DNA from: Strigamia acuminata
Taxonomy: Eukaryota > Arthropoda > Chilopoda > Geophilomorpha > Linotaeniidae
Direction of reading: 5' to 3'
DNA length: 64,000 nt
NCBI GenBank assembly: GCA_949358305.1
Contig: OX442314.1
Coordinates: 10,595,060 to 10,659,059 of the forward strand
The stretch's first letter is position 1, and the number at the start of each line of letters is the position of its first letter. Under the pieces are notes generated by a model. The model did not search any database. It saw nothing but the letters and a program-made list of their open reading frames with translations, and was not told the origin of the DNA. The translations under genes were made by a program, and so were the position numbers. Of the stretch, positions 22,701 through 33,686 are shown in pieces.

Positions 22701-23612
22701 TGTTATATCGTACCGAATAGCCTTCGCGCTAAAAACTTTATCGCATTTCTATTTTTTTTTTTGCACTCATAGTATTGTGACAATTTTGATTGGCTGCTTT
22801 CAATTGGTTGCTGCGATTGGTTTTTGAAAGTCCATGGGAATTATCATTAAATATTATGACGCTCTCGGAGAAAATCTCACCTAATCTCACATGCACCGAG
22901 CAAATATCTGGTCCTTTTGGAATTCCTCGACACATTTCAGGACTTTTATCGATTGTGCATTTTTTAGCAATATAGCCGTTGCAGTGCGGAAGTCAATATC
23001 CAATAGCAGTTTATCACGAGTGGTATGGTCCCGTTGACACACGTGTTAAAAAAAATTGCAAACGACAAAATTTGTTATGAAAAAAACCGACTAAAAACCG
23101 ACTAAAAACCACCAGAATTTGACTTTTAGTTTGCTCTAAACGACCCCTACACCACCACACGTGACCTTTCAACTGTTGAAACCACAGACAAACATTACTA
23201 TCATTAACCTATCACAGTGTCACATCAAACACTGGCCAGTCACTTGACCAAATTCACATAATCAATGTCCAATAAAAGTTACTATCGGACCAATAATATG
23301 CATTGGGAGTATCTACAACCTCTATCGTGAGAAAACTGCTTCACCAATCCACAAAATGTGACAAATATTCATGATTTTCATCGATTTCATGATCCTGCAA
23401 GTTCTCAGCCCAGATATGGATAAAATTTACAGCTACCGGATGCAAAATCCTAAAAACCGTTACTAGGGGTAAATATGGAGGCTGCATGATGCCGTATGCA
23501 TTGTATTGACAACAATACAATGTAAATCTCTAGCTGCTCAAATACACCACATATTCCTTATTCGATATTTAAAACAATGATATTAATCGATATTACTTGA
23601 TAATTAGACCCC
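22701..23612. other. single-copy stretch
   Basis: No gene is recognised. It holds scattered motifs only, such as AAACCGACTAAAAACCGACT at 23085-23110, a small direct repeat. Confidence 0.4.
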
Positions 23613-23712
23613 GGATATGTATGCAAAATAAATTTCGTTATATGCGCATATAATATGCATCAAAAATTTCAATATGCAAAAAAAAAAGTGAAATATGCAA
23701 AATAAAAAAATT
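23613..23712 (+). mobile_element. hAT-like terminus with ATGCAT-rich subterminus
   Basis: AGACCCCGGATATGTATGCA is followed by repeated ATATGCA/TGCATAT words. The terminus resembles AGAGCCCGGATAAATGCA at 33146 and its inverted partner at 33673. Only one end is found here. Confidence 0.5.
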
Positions 23713-24524
23713 TACTTGAGTGAAATCAGGTGTTAAATAACAACTTAATGCCATTTCAAAGTGTTCTTATGATAATGCATTAAACTACACAAGCAATGTA
23801 ATAAGATATTATTGTTTAATTTCCACACGTTCATTCTTTAGCTGGTTTGTTTCTGTACAACCCAGGCATTAGGAAATGCACTTTAGGATTCACTGACCCT
23901 TACAGAAACCGAATAAAGCCATTATACCCTAAATCCAATGCGTCTTAAGTCATTTTCTAAACGTGTGTACGTGTCTTGCACCGAATGGTTCTCCCCTGAC
24001 CACGTGATGACCGTCCGCCACTTACGACAGAGATGGGAATGGGCTGTAGCTGGTTCAAATTGTACATTCCACTTCTGTTGTTGAAGTCTTCTTGGATTCA
24101 CTGAATTATTATCAGTAGTTACATTCAAAAAGTCTGAAATGGTATGTTTCTGTCGTATTGTGACGTCGTTTCTTGAAAATGTTTGTTTATCTTGCTGCAG
24201 AAACGACTAGAACATAAACTGTGTGGAATGCGGCTTTAAGGGATTACGTTAAAGTTTTTAAATTTTGTATTTCGACTTAACGTGGTCATGACCCCACAAA
24301 AGCTGATGCTTTAATTGCACTAATTGAAATTTAATTTTCAATTTGAATCTCAAATGAAGCCTGTGAATTGAAGATTCAATTTGAATAATTCTAACTAGGG
24401 AAAAAATTCGCCCAAAGCAGCCATCTTTATCGAATTAATGTAATTTTAGAATTGCCTCTTCAAAAAATATTATTTTTTGAAATAAAGAAAAGTTAAAAAA
24501 AAAGAAAAAAAAAATATTTTCTTA

Positions 24525-24557
<33 letters not shown>

Positions 24558-25095
24558 TGAATGATACCTCAGACACCTTTGACATTTCATATTTCCTTCA
24601 CGGTTCACAGTTGGTAGAGAAGAGAGAAATCGAGGGGGTGACATTAAGACGAAGAACGAAAAGGCGGTGGTGATACCAAGCGCTGCATGGCTGGCAAATT
24701 TCCTGCTCGACCGACAAGAATTACTTTTCCAGCTCGCCAATCGATATTGCTTTATTTCATCAAATGCAAACCGAATGAAAATAAAAATAGACAGACGACT
24801 ATAACAAATACAAATCAATTTTTTTCACCCACTTAAAATTTTTCTTCTATTTTTTTTTTTATGTTGAAATAATTTATTTGCATTTTTTATTTTTATTTCT
24901 TATTATTGAATATTCAATGAAACAAACAAAAATTGCTGCTCATCAGTCGTCTTCATTCAATTTTACCCACTTAAGGTTTCCACATGCAAAATACAAACAA
25001 GTCGCACTACTTCAGGCATCTTCAATACCAATTTCAAATAAAAAGAAAAAGAAGGCAACTTTGCTGGTTAAAAGATAAAATCCTTCCGCGTGGCC
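23713..25095. other. single-copy stretch with A28 run
   Basis: No gene is recognised. A run of 28 A residues lies at 24530-24557, followed by a frame on the minus strand that is open only partly because of the run. No target-site duplication marks a retroposon. Confidence 0.4.
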
Positions 25096-25180
25096 CTAAT
25101 ATTGGAAAATTATGACATAATGCAGTTTGGCTCCGCCCACAATAAGAAAACTATAAATTAACGTCGTCATAATGTTATTT
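25096..25180 (+). repeat. dispersed repeat F, copy 2
   Basis: ATTGGAAAATTATGACATAA and TGCAGTTTGGCTCCGCCCAC match 7850-7920 and 38285-38345. Confidence 0.65.
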
Positions 25181-25497
25181 TGCAATGGTTTTTCTCATAG
25201 AGGTGGCCAACCATTGTTACGATCACAAAATAAGATGTAGAAATAAAGATGATCCACATTAAAACTGACAAGTTAGGTTTAATAATGGATGAACAATAGG
25301 ATATACATATTATACAGAGGCATTATGGGTAATTAATAAAAGTGTTAGCAATAGGTTGCGCTACTTAACTTACTGTTTACAATCGTATCACCTGTCCTCC
25401 TTTTTCCAAAGGTCTATTCTACGTTTTGTTTACAAATCTGACCAAAAGAGAAGGAAGATATATGAAAGGTAATGTCAGCCTTAGCAACCAAGTGTAG

Positions 25498-25713
25498 TGC
25501 AACATCGCATTAGAGCAACAAGAGAATGTCAAGCCAGTTAAAGTCGACAAGGAATTACCAAGAATCCAAGAAAAGGAGACCACAGAAGCACAAATTTGCA
25601 GCAGTATCGACACAGCCGTAGACGGTTCAAGGATTTCCACCATGAGAAAGACCACAACGTCCCTCTTGAGCACTTCCGGTAACCAGAAAGTAGTCCAACA
25701 AATTGCGGCTTAA
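25498..25713 (+). CDS. candidate terminal exon, unknown protein (weak)
   Basis: A 71-codon open frame without ATG begins after a stop at 25495 and ends at TAA. Its translation is hydrophilic and rich in E, K, Q, T and S (for example NVKPVKVDKELPRIQEKETT), which looks more protein-like than the AT-driven frames nearby, and GC is locally raised. AGs near 25490-25515 could act as acceptors, but the pyrimidine tract is weak. AATAAATG follows about 50 bp after the stop. I recognise no family. It may be chance. Confidence 0.25.
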   Translation, partial: CNIALEQQENVKPVKVDKELPRIQEKETTEAQICSSIDTAVDGSRISTMRKTTTSLLSTSGNQKVVQQIAA

Positions 25714-26086
25714 ATGACCTAATATCCCACACGGGCACTCACCTACGAGGCCATCAATAATACAAATAAATGTTGTCAATATTCCCTCGGACCAAATCTC
25801 GTTTCTTCTGCCAGTGAAAGAGGATGAAATGGACGTCGTCTTTTTGGAAGTTCCATTTTCTGCACGGATTTCTCAATCCAGTGGGACACCATTGCAGTGG
25901 CCATGAAAAGCACTTCCAGCAAACCTCAATATTTACCTTTCCCAACCTCTCTCGTTGGCTTTTCCATCTTCCGTTCATTGTTGTTTTTGTATGTTTTGTC
26001 CTTCTTATATTCCGGCCTTGTTAGTGTTGTCGAGTTGTCTATTATTCGTTTCAAAGACAAACCTTCCCATGTGGTTCAAAAATATA
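25714..26086. other. GC-richer stretch downstream of the open frame
   Basis: Both strands carry frames of 60-75 codons (25754-25978 minus, 25824-26024 plus). Their overlap and the lack of domains argue against coding. It could be UTR or conserved non-coding DNA. Confidence 0.3.
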
Positions 26087-26345
26087 TTTTACCGATTTAA
26101 AAGTCGCCCTCGAATAGTAGCCGCGGCTGAGACACCAAGAATACCATATTTTTGCAAAAGTACGATATTGTTTGGTTGTTTGTTTTATTTAAAGCACTTC
26201 CACGGAGTAAATTACAAGCTAAAAACGAATTAAATGAATAAAAAGTAATTAAACATTAATTTGAGTTGATAAAAGAAGTGGGGGGTTCCTACCACGAAAG
26301 GGGCGGACACCGATTGTTTCCGTATTTAACCTTCAGACTTCGTTT
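26087..26345. mobile_element. TACCGTATT-type element fragment, split by an insertion
   Basis: 26087-26172 matches the reverse complement of 62115-62208 (AGTCGCCCTYGAAT, TAGCCGCGGCTGAGACACCA). The match is then interrupted by about 145 bp and resumes at 26317 with GATTGTTTCCGTATTTAACC. The word ATTGTTT occurs on both sides of the interruption, consistent with a 7-bp target duplication made by the inserted piece. Confidence 0.55.
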
Positions 26346-26880
26346 GTTACATTAAACAAATGTATTTTAAACCATACAGGTTAGACGAGTAAAAGCAATT
26401 GTCTGCAACGTTGAAGAATACCTTCAAGTATTACTTATTTCTTCAAATATTCATTAATAATACAAAGACATTGTCATATTCTTTCAATTCTAATGTAAAC
26501 CCTTATAAATGTAAGCGCTCTCGGAAAAAACCCTCATATTTCCATTCATAATTTAAATTTAAGCAAAAAAAACAAATTCATCAAAATCGATTCACCCCTT
26601 CCATGTTGAAAGCAGAGCCAAACGCCGAACTCACCTCCTGGCTCGTATTTCCCGCATAAAAACACAAACCTTTTAGCATTCGAATACAAAACCAACCACC
26701 TGCCATACCTCATTACATCTTCCTAACTCCACGCCGTCAGGTGAGCATGTATAAACTACTGAGTTTGACTTTACTCGACATCGAGGCACCCAGACTTTGG
26801 CCCAAGGAAAACATTCATGTATTCAGACAGCCGAGGTAGTCGAGGGAGATAGCCAATGCTGGAAATCTTGTATGGGCTAA
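26346..26880. other. single-copy stretch
   Basis: No gene or repeat is recognised. Confidence 0.4.
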
Positions 26881-27401
26881 GATTTTGGATTTCAAAGACC
26901 ATGAAATCACAGAAATCTTAGAAATTCAAGAAATCTTACAAATCTTACAGCTGGTAACTGTTTTTTCCAAATAAACACTTTTCTTTTCAGATTTCAACAT
27001 TACAACAGCAATTTCCAGGATTTATTCATTAATAACCTCTAAAAATTGTACGAATATTTAAATAATTTGGACATATTTGTTTGTGTTTGTCTTATCCAGT
27101 GCATGCATTAAATCAAATATTAATTCAGCTTTTGCCAATTTGTTTACATGAATAAATTTGAAGCATTCTCACTGAAATCTTGAGAAATTCACCTGAAATC
27201 TTGAGAAATTCACCTGAAATCTTGAGAAATTCACCTGAAATCTTGAGAAATTCACCTAAATCCTGAGAAATCCACTTAAAATCCACCTAAAATCCTGAAA
27301 AATCTCTGAAATCTTCAAATCCATAGCAAACCCATAACAAATCCACAACAAATCCATGAAATCTTTATCCAATCTTTGAATCTTACAAATCTTTGGATCT
27401 T
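26881..27401 (+). repeat. degenerate AAATCTT-rich zone with 21-bp array
   Basis: Irregular AAATCTTACA and AAATCTTAG words lead into four 21-bp units (GAAATCTTGAGAAATTCACCT) at about 27176-27260. This is the decayed edge of the large array that follows. Confidence 0.8.
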
Positions 27402-27563
27402 ACAAATCTTTGAGATTTTACAAATCTTTGAGATTTTACAAATCTTTGAGATTTTACAAATCTTTGAAATTTTACAAATCTTTGAGATTTTACAAATCTT
27501 TGAGATTTTACAAATCTTTGAGATTTTACAAATCTTTGAGATTTTACAAATCTTTGAGATTTT
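27402..27563 (+). repeat. 18-bp satellite, nine units
   Basis: Nine consecutive units of ACAAATCTTTGAGATTTT, with one or two substitutions overall. Because 18 is divisible by 3, the array is open in frame and produces a spurious repeated ILQIFE peptide (27376-27612); this is not a gene. Confidence 0.95.
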
Positions 27564-27981
27564 ACAAATCTTAAGAGATTTTACAAATCTTAAGAGATTT
27601 TACAAATCTTAAGAGATTTTACAAATCTTAAGAGATTTTACAAATCTTAAGAGATTTTACAAATCTTAAGAGATTTTACAAATCTTAAGAGATTTTACAA
27701 ATCTTAAGAGATTTTACAAATCTTAAGAGATTTTACAAATCTTAAGAGATTTTACAAATCTTAAGAGATTTTACAAATCTTAAGAGATTTTACAAATCTT
27801 AAGAGATTTTACAAATCTTAAGAGATTTTACAAATCTTAAGAGATTTTACAAATCTTAAGAGATTTTACAAATCTTAAGAGATTTTACAAATCTTAAGAG
27901 ATTTTACAAATCTTAAGAGATTTTACAAATCTTAAGAGATTTTACAAATCTTAAGAGATTTTACAAATCTTAAGAGATTTT
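27564..27981 (+). repeat. 19-bp satellite, twenty-two units
   Basis: Exactly twenty-two units of ACAAATCTTAAGAGATTTT follow the 18-bp block without a spacer and appear identical. The unit is nearly self-complementary (AAATCTTAAGAGATTT), so each unit can form a small hairpin. The change of TTGAG to TAAGAG and the added base spread through the whole block, which shows unit-by-unit expansion from one variant. Confidence 0.97.
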
Positions 27982-28210
27982 ACAAATCTTAGAGATTTTA
28001 CAAATCTTAGAAATTTTACAAATCTTTGAAATCTTACAAATCTTTAAAATCTTACAAATCTCTGAAATCTTTAGCAAATCTTTGAAATCTTACAAATCTC
28101 TGAAATTCAAGAAATCCTTAAAATCTAAAAATTGTCTCGCAAATTGTAGCAAAAACGAGCAAAATCCTTGACAAAATCTGCCAGAAATCCAAAAATCTTC
28201 AAGATTTATC
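27982..28210 (+). repeat. degenerate tail of the AAATCTT satellite
   Basis: One TTAGAG unit of 18 bp is followed by increasingly diverged words (AAATCTTTGAAATCTTACA, AAATCTCTGAAATC). The decay on both sides of a homogeneous core is typical of unequal exchange. Confidence 0.85.
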
Positions 28211-28283
28211 AGGATTTCAAACTCTCCAATGCGATTTATGTGATTAGCTAGCCCCCAGACTGTAATTTCTGGAGAAAATTTAC

Positions 28284-28393
28284 CTATCCAGACAGTCGAA
28301 ACCGAGAGAGTCCAGCAGTCTTTTCAAATTCTTGGCAAAAGCATCATTACAATATCTCCAGTAATCCTCACAAGCTGCTGCTGCTGATGCAAG
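28284..28393 (-). CDS. candidate internal exon, unknown protein (moderate to weak)
   Basis: On the minus strand a frame open from 28558 down to 28280 contains ACEDYWRYCNDAFAKNLKRL and LDSLGFDCLD, whose composition looks like real protein. It runs straight into ATAG|GTAAAT, a good splice donor, with the exon ending at 28284. The best acceptor is CCAACACCAG just above 28393, though a start further upstream is possible. GC is raised compared with flanks. No repeat copy exists in the window. I do not recognise the family, and the rest of such a gene is not seen. Confidence 0.35.
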
Positions 28394-28766
28394 CAGCCTG
28401 GTGTTGGGAGATGGCATTTTCTCCCATGTGGATTTGGGCCAATGCCACAAGTGAAAGCAGCTACTTATGCAAAATGCAGCCCTGCCCAACTTACTCAGCG
28501 AAAAACTCACCCTTCTATTGTTCGATACACTTCTCTGGTCAACAAAATGCATCACCAATAAAAGACGTCAGGTGAATTCGACCTGACCCTTCAAAAGTGA
28601 TACATGTCAATCGCATTATGCCGGAGAGGAAATTACCAAATATTTTATTAATTTCCAATTTATTTCAACGATATTTCATTTGGAATATCTCCAGGGCCAG
28701 CTTGACGAATTTAGCACTCTTATTTATATTTCATTCAGATGAAGTATATAATTTGACATATGCATA
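28394..28766. other. single-copy stretch
   Basis: Nothing is assigned. The CTGCTGCTGCTGATGC motif at 28375-28390 is in the candidate exon. A strong donor-like AAG|GTGAGT also occurs on the minus strand near 28510. Confidence 0.35.
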
Positions 28767-29535
28767 CAGAGACGGATTAAAGCGCTTTTGGGGTAGGGAA
28801 CGGACCTTTTACGATAGGAGGCCCATGAATATTCAGAAATTATATCTTCACAACTTTTTATTGCTAAAATGCCATTTTTAGCTGAAAAATGCATGTTTAA
28901 GCAAATAAATATATTTGAAGCTGGAAAGATGCATCATTTTATGACATTCGTTTTGAAGTAAAAAAAAAATTATACTTTTACACAAAAAGAAGAATTTTCC
29001 AGTAAAATAAAACATTTTCAAGTGAAAAACAAAATTTCAAATGAAAAACGCATTTTCAGGTGGAATAAAAATGAATTTTTAAGTGAAAAAAATGCATTTC
29101 CAGGTGGAAAAAATGCATTTCCAAGTGGAAAAAATGCATTTTCAGGTGGAAAAAATGCATTTCCAGGTGGAAAAAATGCATTTCCAGGTGGAAAAAATGC
29201 ATTTCCAGGTGGAAAAAATGCATTTCCAGGTGGAAAAAATGCATTTCAAATGAAAAAAAATGCATTTCCATGTGGAAAAAATGCATTTCCAGGTGAAAAA
29301 AATGCATTTCCAGGTGGAAAAAATGCATTTCCAGGTGGAAAAAATGCATTTCCAGGTGGAAAAAACGCATTTCAAGTGGAAAAAATGCATTTCAGGTGAA
29401 AAAATGCATTTTCAAGTGAAAAAAAAAAACATTTTCAAGTAAAAAAAATGCATTTTTATGTGAAAAAAATGCATTTCAGGATTTAAAAAATGCATTATTT
29501 TACATACACCAAGGAGCCCCTTAATCAGCCCTACA
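28767..29535. mobile_element. hAT-like element carrying a 21-bp minisatellite
   Basis: The left end CAGAGACGGATTAAAGCGC and the right end (inverted AGTGTAGGGCTGATTAAGGG) share the G.GGATTAAG layout of hAT termini. The flanks ATATGCAT and ATATGCTC agree at six of eight positions, a plausible degraded 8-bp target duplication. The interior is mostly an array of AAAAAATGCATTTCCAGGTGG units at about 29085-29400 with diverged units on both sides. Frames on both strands (KNAFPGG repeats) come from the array. Confidence 0.6.
29085..29400 (+). repeat. 21-bp minisatellite, about 14 units
   Basis: Units of AAAAAATGCATTTCCAGGTGG repeat with a few substitutions and one or two shortened units. The perfect palindrome ATGCAT lies in each unit. 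Confidence 0.95.
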
Positions 29536-29739
29536 CTATATGCTCAAGGCAAAAGTTGTAAACCACGCAAAAACCGTATTTGCTTATATAAACACTAGAA
29601 CGTATGCAGGCAATTTTCTAACACAAAAGTCTATTCTAATAAAAGAAAATAGATAAAAATAAATATGTTGTAGCTATTAACTATTAACAAATCAGCAATT
29701 AGGGACTCCCAAACCTCAAAACACAACCCTGTCTGCACT
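29536..29739. other. spacer
   Basis: AT-rich single-copy DNA with nothing recognised. Confidence 0.4.
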
Positions 29740-30480
29740 CTTTAACTTCTCCAAATCGTGAGTTTCACTTTTGGTCAACCAAACCACCCAACCCACATAC
29801 GTGTACACAATCTCCGCTTACATCCCTGACCAGTGACCACCAACAAACAAGCCTCAATCTAGCAAAACTCATCCACACTCGACCCCACATCAAACACAGA
29901 TGCAAGCAACCGAGTGAACCAAACCAACAGTTGTCCTGACACTTTAATTAAACGTCTTCCTAATCTTTAATTACAGCCTGTCATCTCTTATCACCAGCTG
30001 CCTTCATTTTCCCCAACTTCGCCAGTGAAAACGCAAATCTAGGCACAGGTGCATTCCACTCGCTCCCAACACGCATGCGCACACATTCGCCGTCATCCGT
30101 GAAACCCTTTGACCATCTGCCATAGCCCAAACAAATCTGATTAATGAGAGATTAATTAAAAATAACTAAAATTGATACGAACCATCGGACCAGAAGTAAG
30201 CCGCACTCACAGCGTCTTAAGCCGGAGCGCCGTAGCCCATCATCGTCTTTATTAGCCTTTGTGCACACGTCTCCCTCCATACCTCTCCAACTGCATTTGA
30301 TCAAGTCGCTCCATCATCATGTTTTTCAAGTCTCACATGGGGAGCAATTAAAAGTCGTCCTCATCATCATCTTTTCCAATAATTAGTCCCCACCCATACT
30401 CCTTCCCCTTCCCCTTCAACTTTAGTTTAAGTGTAATTATTTGCTTCACAAAATAGCATGTAATGAAATGAAACTGGCCG
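29740..30480. promoter_or_regulatory. repeat-free block, candidate enhancer
   Basis: About 740 bp have no dispersed repeat, balanced composition and many homeodomain-type words (TTAATTAAAC, CTTTAATTACAG, GATTAATTAAAA, AATAATTAG) with an E-box CAGCTG. No long ORF is present. This is the usual look of conserved developmental non-coding DNA. It is a compositional inference only; conservation cannot be seen here. Confidence 0.3.
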
Positions 30481-31396
30481 TTAAGTAATCAGCATTGTGC
30501 TAGTGCACTCGAGCCACCAGTCCAGCATACCAGAAACACGGATTTATCATTAGACTAAAGAAGCTGCAACGCAGAGCCCAAAGTTCTGTGCTCTTTATTT
30601 GCGATAGTTAGGCCTAACAATACCGTAAATGCTCTTATTGAGCTCGGGATGCCCACTGAACATGGGTGGAAAGCTAACCTATGGAATTAGAGCGTAAAAC
30701 GGGGTTTTAACATTCGCAAGTCAAATTTATATATACTTCGTTTAAGACGTTACAGTCAATTTCCAGAATAAGTATATGCTTTTTTCAAAAAACCAAATAC
30801 CTATAGCAAAGTAGGGATGACGAATCCAATGGTGTAATCAAATTTTATGCCAGACATGCAACAATGCACTTTTCATTCGCTAACCCATTAACTGGTCGAG
30901 ATAGAGCAAAATTTCCAATTACAAAGTTGTAGAGCACCATCAAGTTAGTACAATTCAACTTATCTTAGTCATCTTAAGTAAAATGTTTTTATTTTAAAAT
31001 GAAAACAAATTAGCTGAAATAAAGCCAGCCATTATGGCAAAAATTAAATTTCTACTGCAAAAGTACTGAATTTCTTCAATAAATGTATTCAAATTTGCAT
31101 TATTACGCAAGTACACACGAAAAACCACTGTCTTTTTTTAATGTCTATATTATTTTATCTTCATAAAAATAAAAAATCTCAATTTGCTGATTTGTTTTTC
31201 TTTTTTAAAAAAAAAACTTAAGGAGTTAACAATAACAAAGAGTTATTTTTGATGAATCATGACACTTTCTCATTACTTCCGGTCACAAGTCATCCGATAT
31301 CGTCCAAAAACTCCTACTGAACGTTGGCTTCTCTGCTCGTCATCACGTTATTCCACTCGCAGTCGTACGACCACGCTCCATATTTAAATGCCAGTT
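30481..31396. other. single-copy AT-rich stretch
   Basis: No gene or repeat is recognised. Confidence 0.4.
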
Positions 31397-31470
31397 TTCA
31401 CAGAGGTTTCTTAAACTTTTTCCACTCGTGACCCCACATCGCCCAAGAAATTTTTACGCGATCTCGAATA
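31397..31470 (+). mobile_element. hAT-like left terminus
   Basis: CAGAGGTTTCTTAAACTTTT followed by CCACTCGTGACCCCACATCG fits a hAT end of the CAG.GGTTCTCAAAC type. The partner end is not identified. Confidence 0.5.
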
Positions 31471-31689
31471 CTAAGGTATACTCAATTCTGATTTTTACAT
31501 TGCAGATTCATTCCAGCAAAAAAAACGTGTAATAAAAGACAAAAAGGGAAATTCCTTAAATAGTTCGTAGAATTTTTTTTTACTTAAATCAAAAGAAATC
31601 GTGTAAAAACGCAATTCAATTTAATTTTCTAGACCATGTTACAAGTATATCAAACTCGTCTAAAAGCAGAATTGTGTGTACCACAAAAG

Positions 31690-31925
31690 CACAGAAATAC
31701 AAATAACTGATCATGTGATCCTTCTCAAACAATAAAGAGCTTAATTTCAAAATGTCTGTTTATTACTCACGAAATATCTCTAACATGAATTATTAACCAT
31801 TTACAAATTAAAGTGAGCTAAATTTTGAATCAATTTAATATTTAATGTATTTAAAGTGGCCGGAACAGAGGTAGAAAGTGGCGCCAAAACTGGCTCAAAA
31901 ACTGCACCCGGACCAGACTAATCGA
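31690..31925 (+). repeat. dispersed repeat N, copy 1
   Basis: TACAAATAACTGATCATGTG, ATCCTTCTCAAAC, AATATCTCTAA and GCACCCGGACCAGACTAA align in order with 36886-37085. In both places an A-type foldback element follows at a short distance, so these are two copies of a composite unit about 5.2 kb apart. The class is unknown. Confidence 0.65.
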
Positions 31926-31985
31926 TCAAGATCGAATAATAGCCGCAACTACAATTCAAGTGCGACTCTTAATCACGAAAATAAA
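31926..31985 (+). mobile_element. fragment of the TACCGTATT-type GC-rich element
   Basis: ATAGCCGCAACTACAATTCA and GTGCGACTCTTAATC match the right part of the 61951-62208 element. The ends are missing. Confidence 0.5.
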
Positions 31986-31992
31986 ACATTTA

Positions 31993-32385
31993 TACTCCAA
32001 ACCAATACAACGTGGCCCTAACTTCTATTGGTTGAGCAGTCTCACTGGTGTATGGGCACAAAAAAGTAGCCCATAACACCAGAATTGTAATCTAACTAGA
32101 CAAAACAACCAATAAAAAACTAAACCTTTGTTTACCTGCCAAAAGAAACCAACAAACTATACTAACATTGTTTGATTGATTAAAAGGGGAAACAGCTTAT
32201 TTTAGCAAATAAAATAAATATTTTATTACCAAATAAATAAAATCCATCATTCTAATCACTTTTTACACTGAAATTCATTGAAAATAAACAGAACTACTTT
32301 TCCGCGTAGTAGAGCGCAGTCCACAGTTAGGCGTAATCCGGCTCAACCAATAGGAGTTAGGACCACGTTGTATCGGTTTGGAGTA
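31993..32385. mobile_element. foldback MITE, A/B family, copy A1
   Basis: The ends TACTCCAAACCRATACAACG are mirrored at both sides, with matching arms through GGWCCTAACTYCTATTGGTT. Inside are CACTGGTGTA, ACACCAGAATTGTAAT, an AT-rich hinge (AAATAAATATTTTATT) and CTACTTTTCCGCGTAGTAGA. It has no transposase. Internal sequence is nearly identical to A2, A3 and A4, while the terminal 30 bp differ from A3, A4 and all B copies. Confidence 0.88.
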
Positions 32386-33145
32386 AATACAAAATGTTAC
32401 AACACACTTAAAGCTTTTTAAAAAAATTCTGCCCCTGGAGATTGTTTGTGGATCCACTGCTTGAGCAGACATGAAAGGGTCAAAGAGTACTTTGAAGAAA
32501 AAGATGAGTGATAAGGTCAAAAAGCTTAGTTTCTGAATTTAAAAAAAAAATAAAGAAAAAAGAACAATCCTTTTTTTATTCCCTCCAACATTCTCTTGAA
32601 AATTAAAAATGAGGAAAAAAAGAAGAGAAGAAAATGATGCTGCAGCAACAACTTAATTAGCACTTAATATAACAACAGGGGAAGGAAGAAATTAAAGTGG
32701 GAAAAGGCAAATAAGAAATTATGTCTTCAATGGATAAATAAGAAAAAAAGAAATGGGGTTTAGTAGTGAAAAAGAATTAGAAGTAAAGTAGAAGAAAAAG
32801 CAGATGTAGGAAGTTTGTTTCGATTAAGTGTGAGTGTTTCTTCGCTTAACGTGAAGAAATGTGGGAGAAATCAAGGAATTCTTAAGAAAAGTTTGTTTAA
32901 AATAATACTTAATGAACTCTTGGAGCCAAGTAAAATAAAATAGCGTGAAACACATTCAAACAATTCTGTCGACTGTGCAAAAATGCAAGTTTCGCAGCGA
33001 CAGAAATACAGCTTCGCCATCAATTTTCCAAAATTTAAACTATACCAATCAAAAATGATTTATTGCATTTTATTTCAGAGATAAAACTATTGTTAAAAAA
33101 AAAAACATCTATCTCAATGCACACTTTCCTTATGATAATAAATAG
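32386..33145. other. single-copy purine-rich stretch
   Basis: No gene is recognised. 32540-32800 is A/G-rich on the plus strand with AGAAGAAAA-like words. Confidence 0.4.
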
Positions 33146-33686
33146 AGCCCGGATAAATGCATGGAATATATTGACCAAAATAAAGCCAAAATCTGCTAAT
33201 AATGCATATTTTGCGAAAATCGGAAGTAAATGCATAAATTGCAGTTTTTATTATACGAAAATGATACGTATCGTCTATCCATGACATGTTTTGTAAACTT
33301 ATCATATCAGTTAGGCCTTTTATGTATCTAAATACGCACATGACATCGTATTTCATTTACATCAATGCCGAAAATTGTTAGTTCGAGATCGACAGGGGAA
33401 CAATTGAACTTGTATGTTAATGAAATTGATAAAAGCACATTACGAGTTGATGTGATTTCATTTTCTGTGTTGTCTGTTCGGCTGCAATTGGCACAAGTGG
33501 TAAACCACCACAGAAATCTCAAGATATGGCACTGATCTGATTGGTTATTGCAACAAATAATTTCACTGAAATAAATGGTTTTATTTTGCATATTTTCATT
33601 TTTTTTTGCATAAAATGAAATTTTTAGTGCATATTTTATGTGCCAAAATCAAATTTTATTTCACATTATATATATCTGGGCTCTAA
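33146..33686. mobile_element. hAT-like element, AGAGCCCGGATA ends
   Basis: The left AGAGCCCGGATAAATGCA and right TATCTGGGCTCT ends are inverted copies with one mismatch. AATAATAAAT-like flanks on both sides suggest an 8-bp duplication. TGCATA and GCATATTTT words fill both subterminal zones. The 60-90 codon frames inside overlap on both strands and are not recognised. Confidence 0.6.

Noticed and set aside
27376-27612. 78-codon repeated ILQIFE frame
   Set aside because: It is a by-product of an 18-bp tandem array and ends where the unit becomes 19 bp.
29022-29442. Repeated KNAFPGG and HLEMHFF frames
   Set aside because: Translations of a 21-bp minisatellite on both strands.
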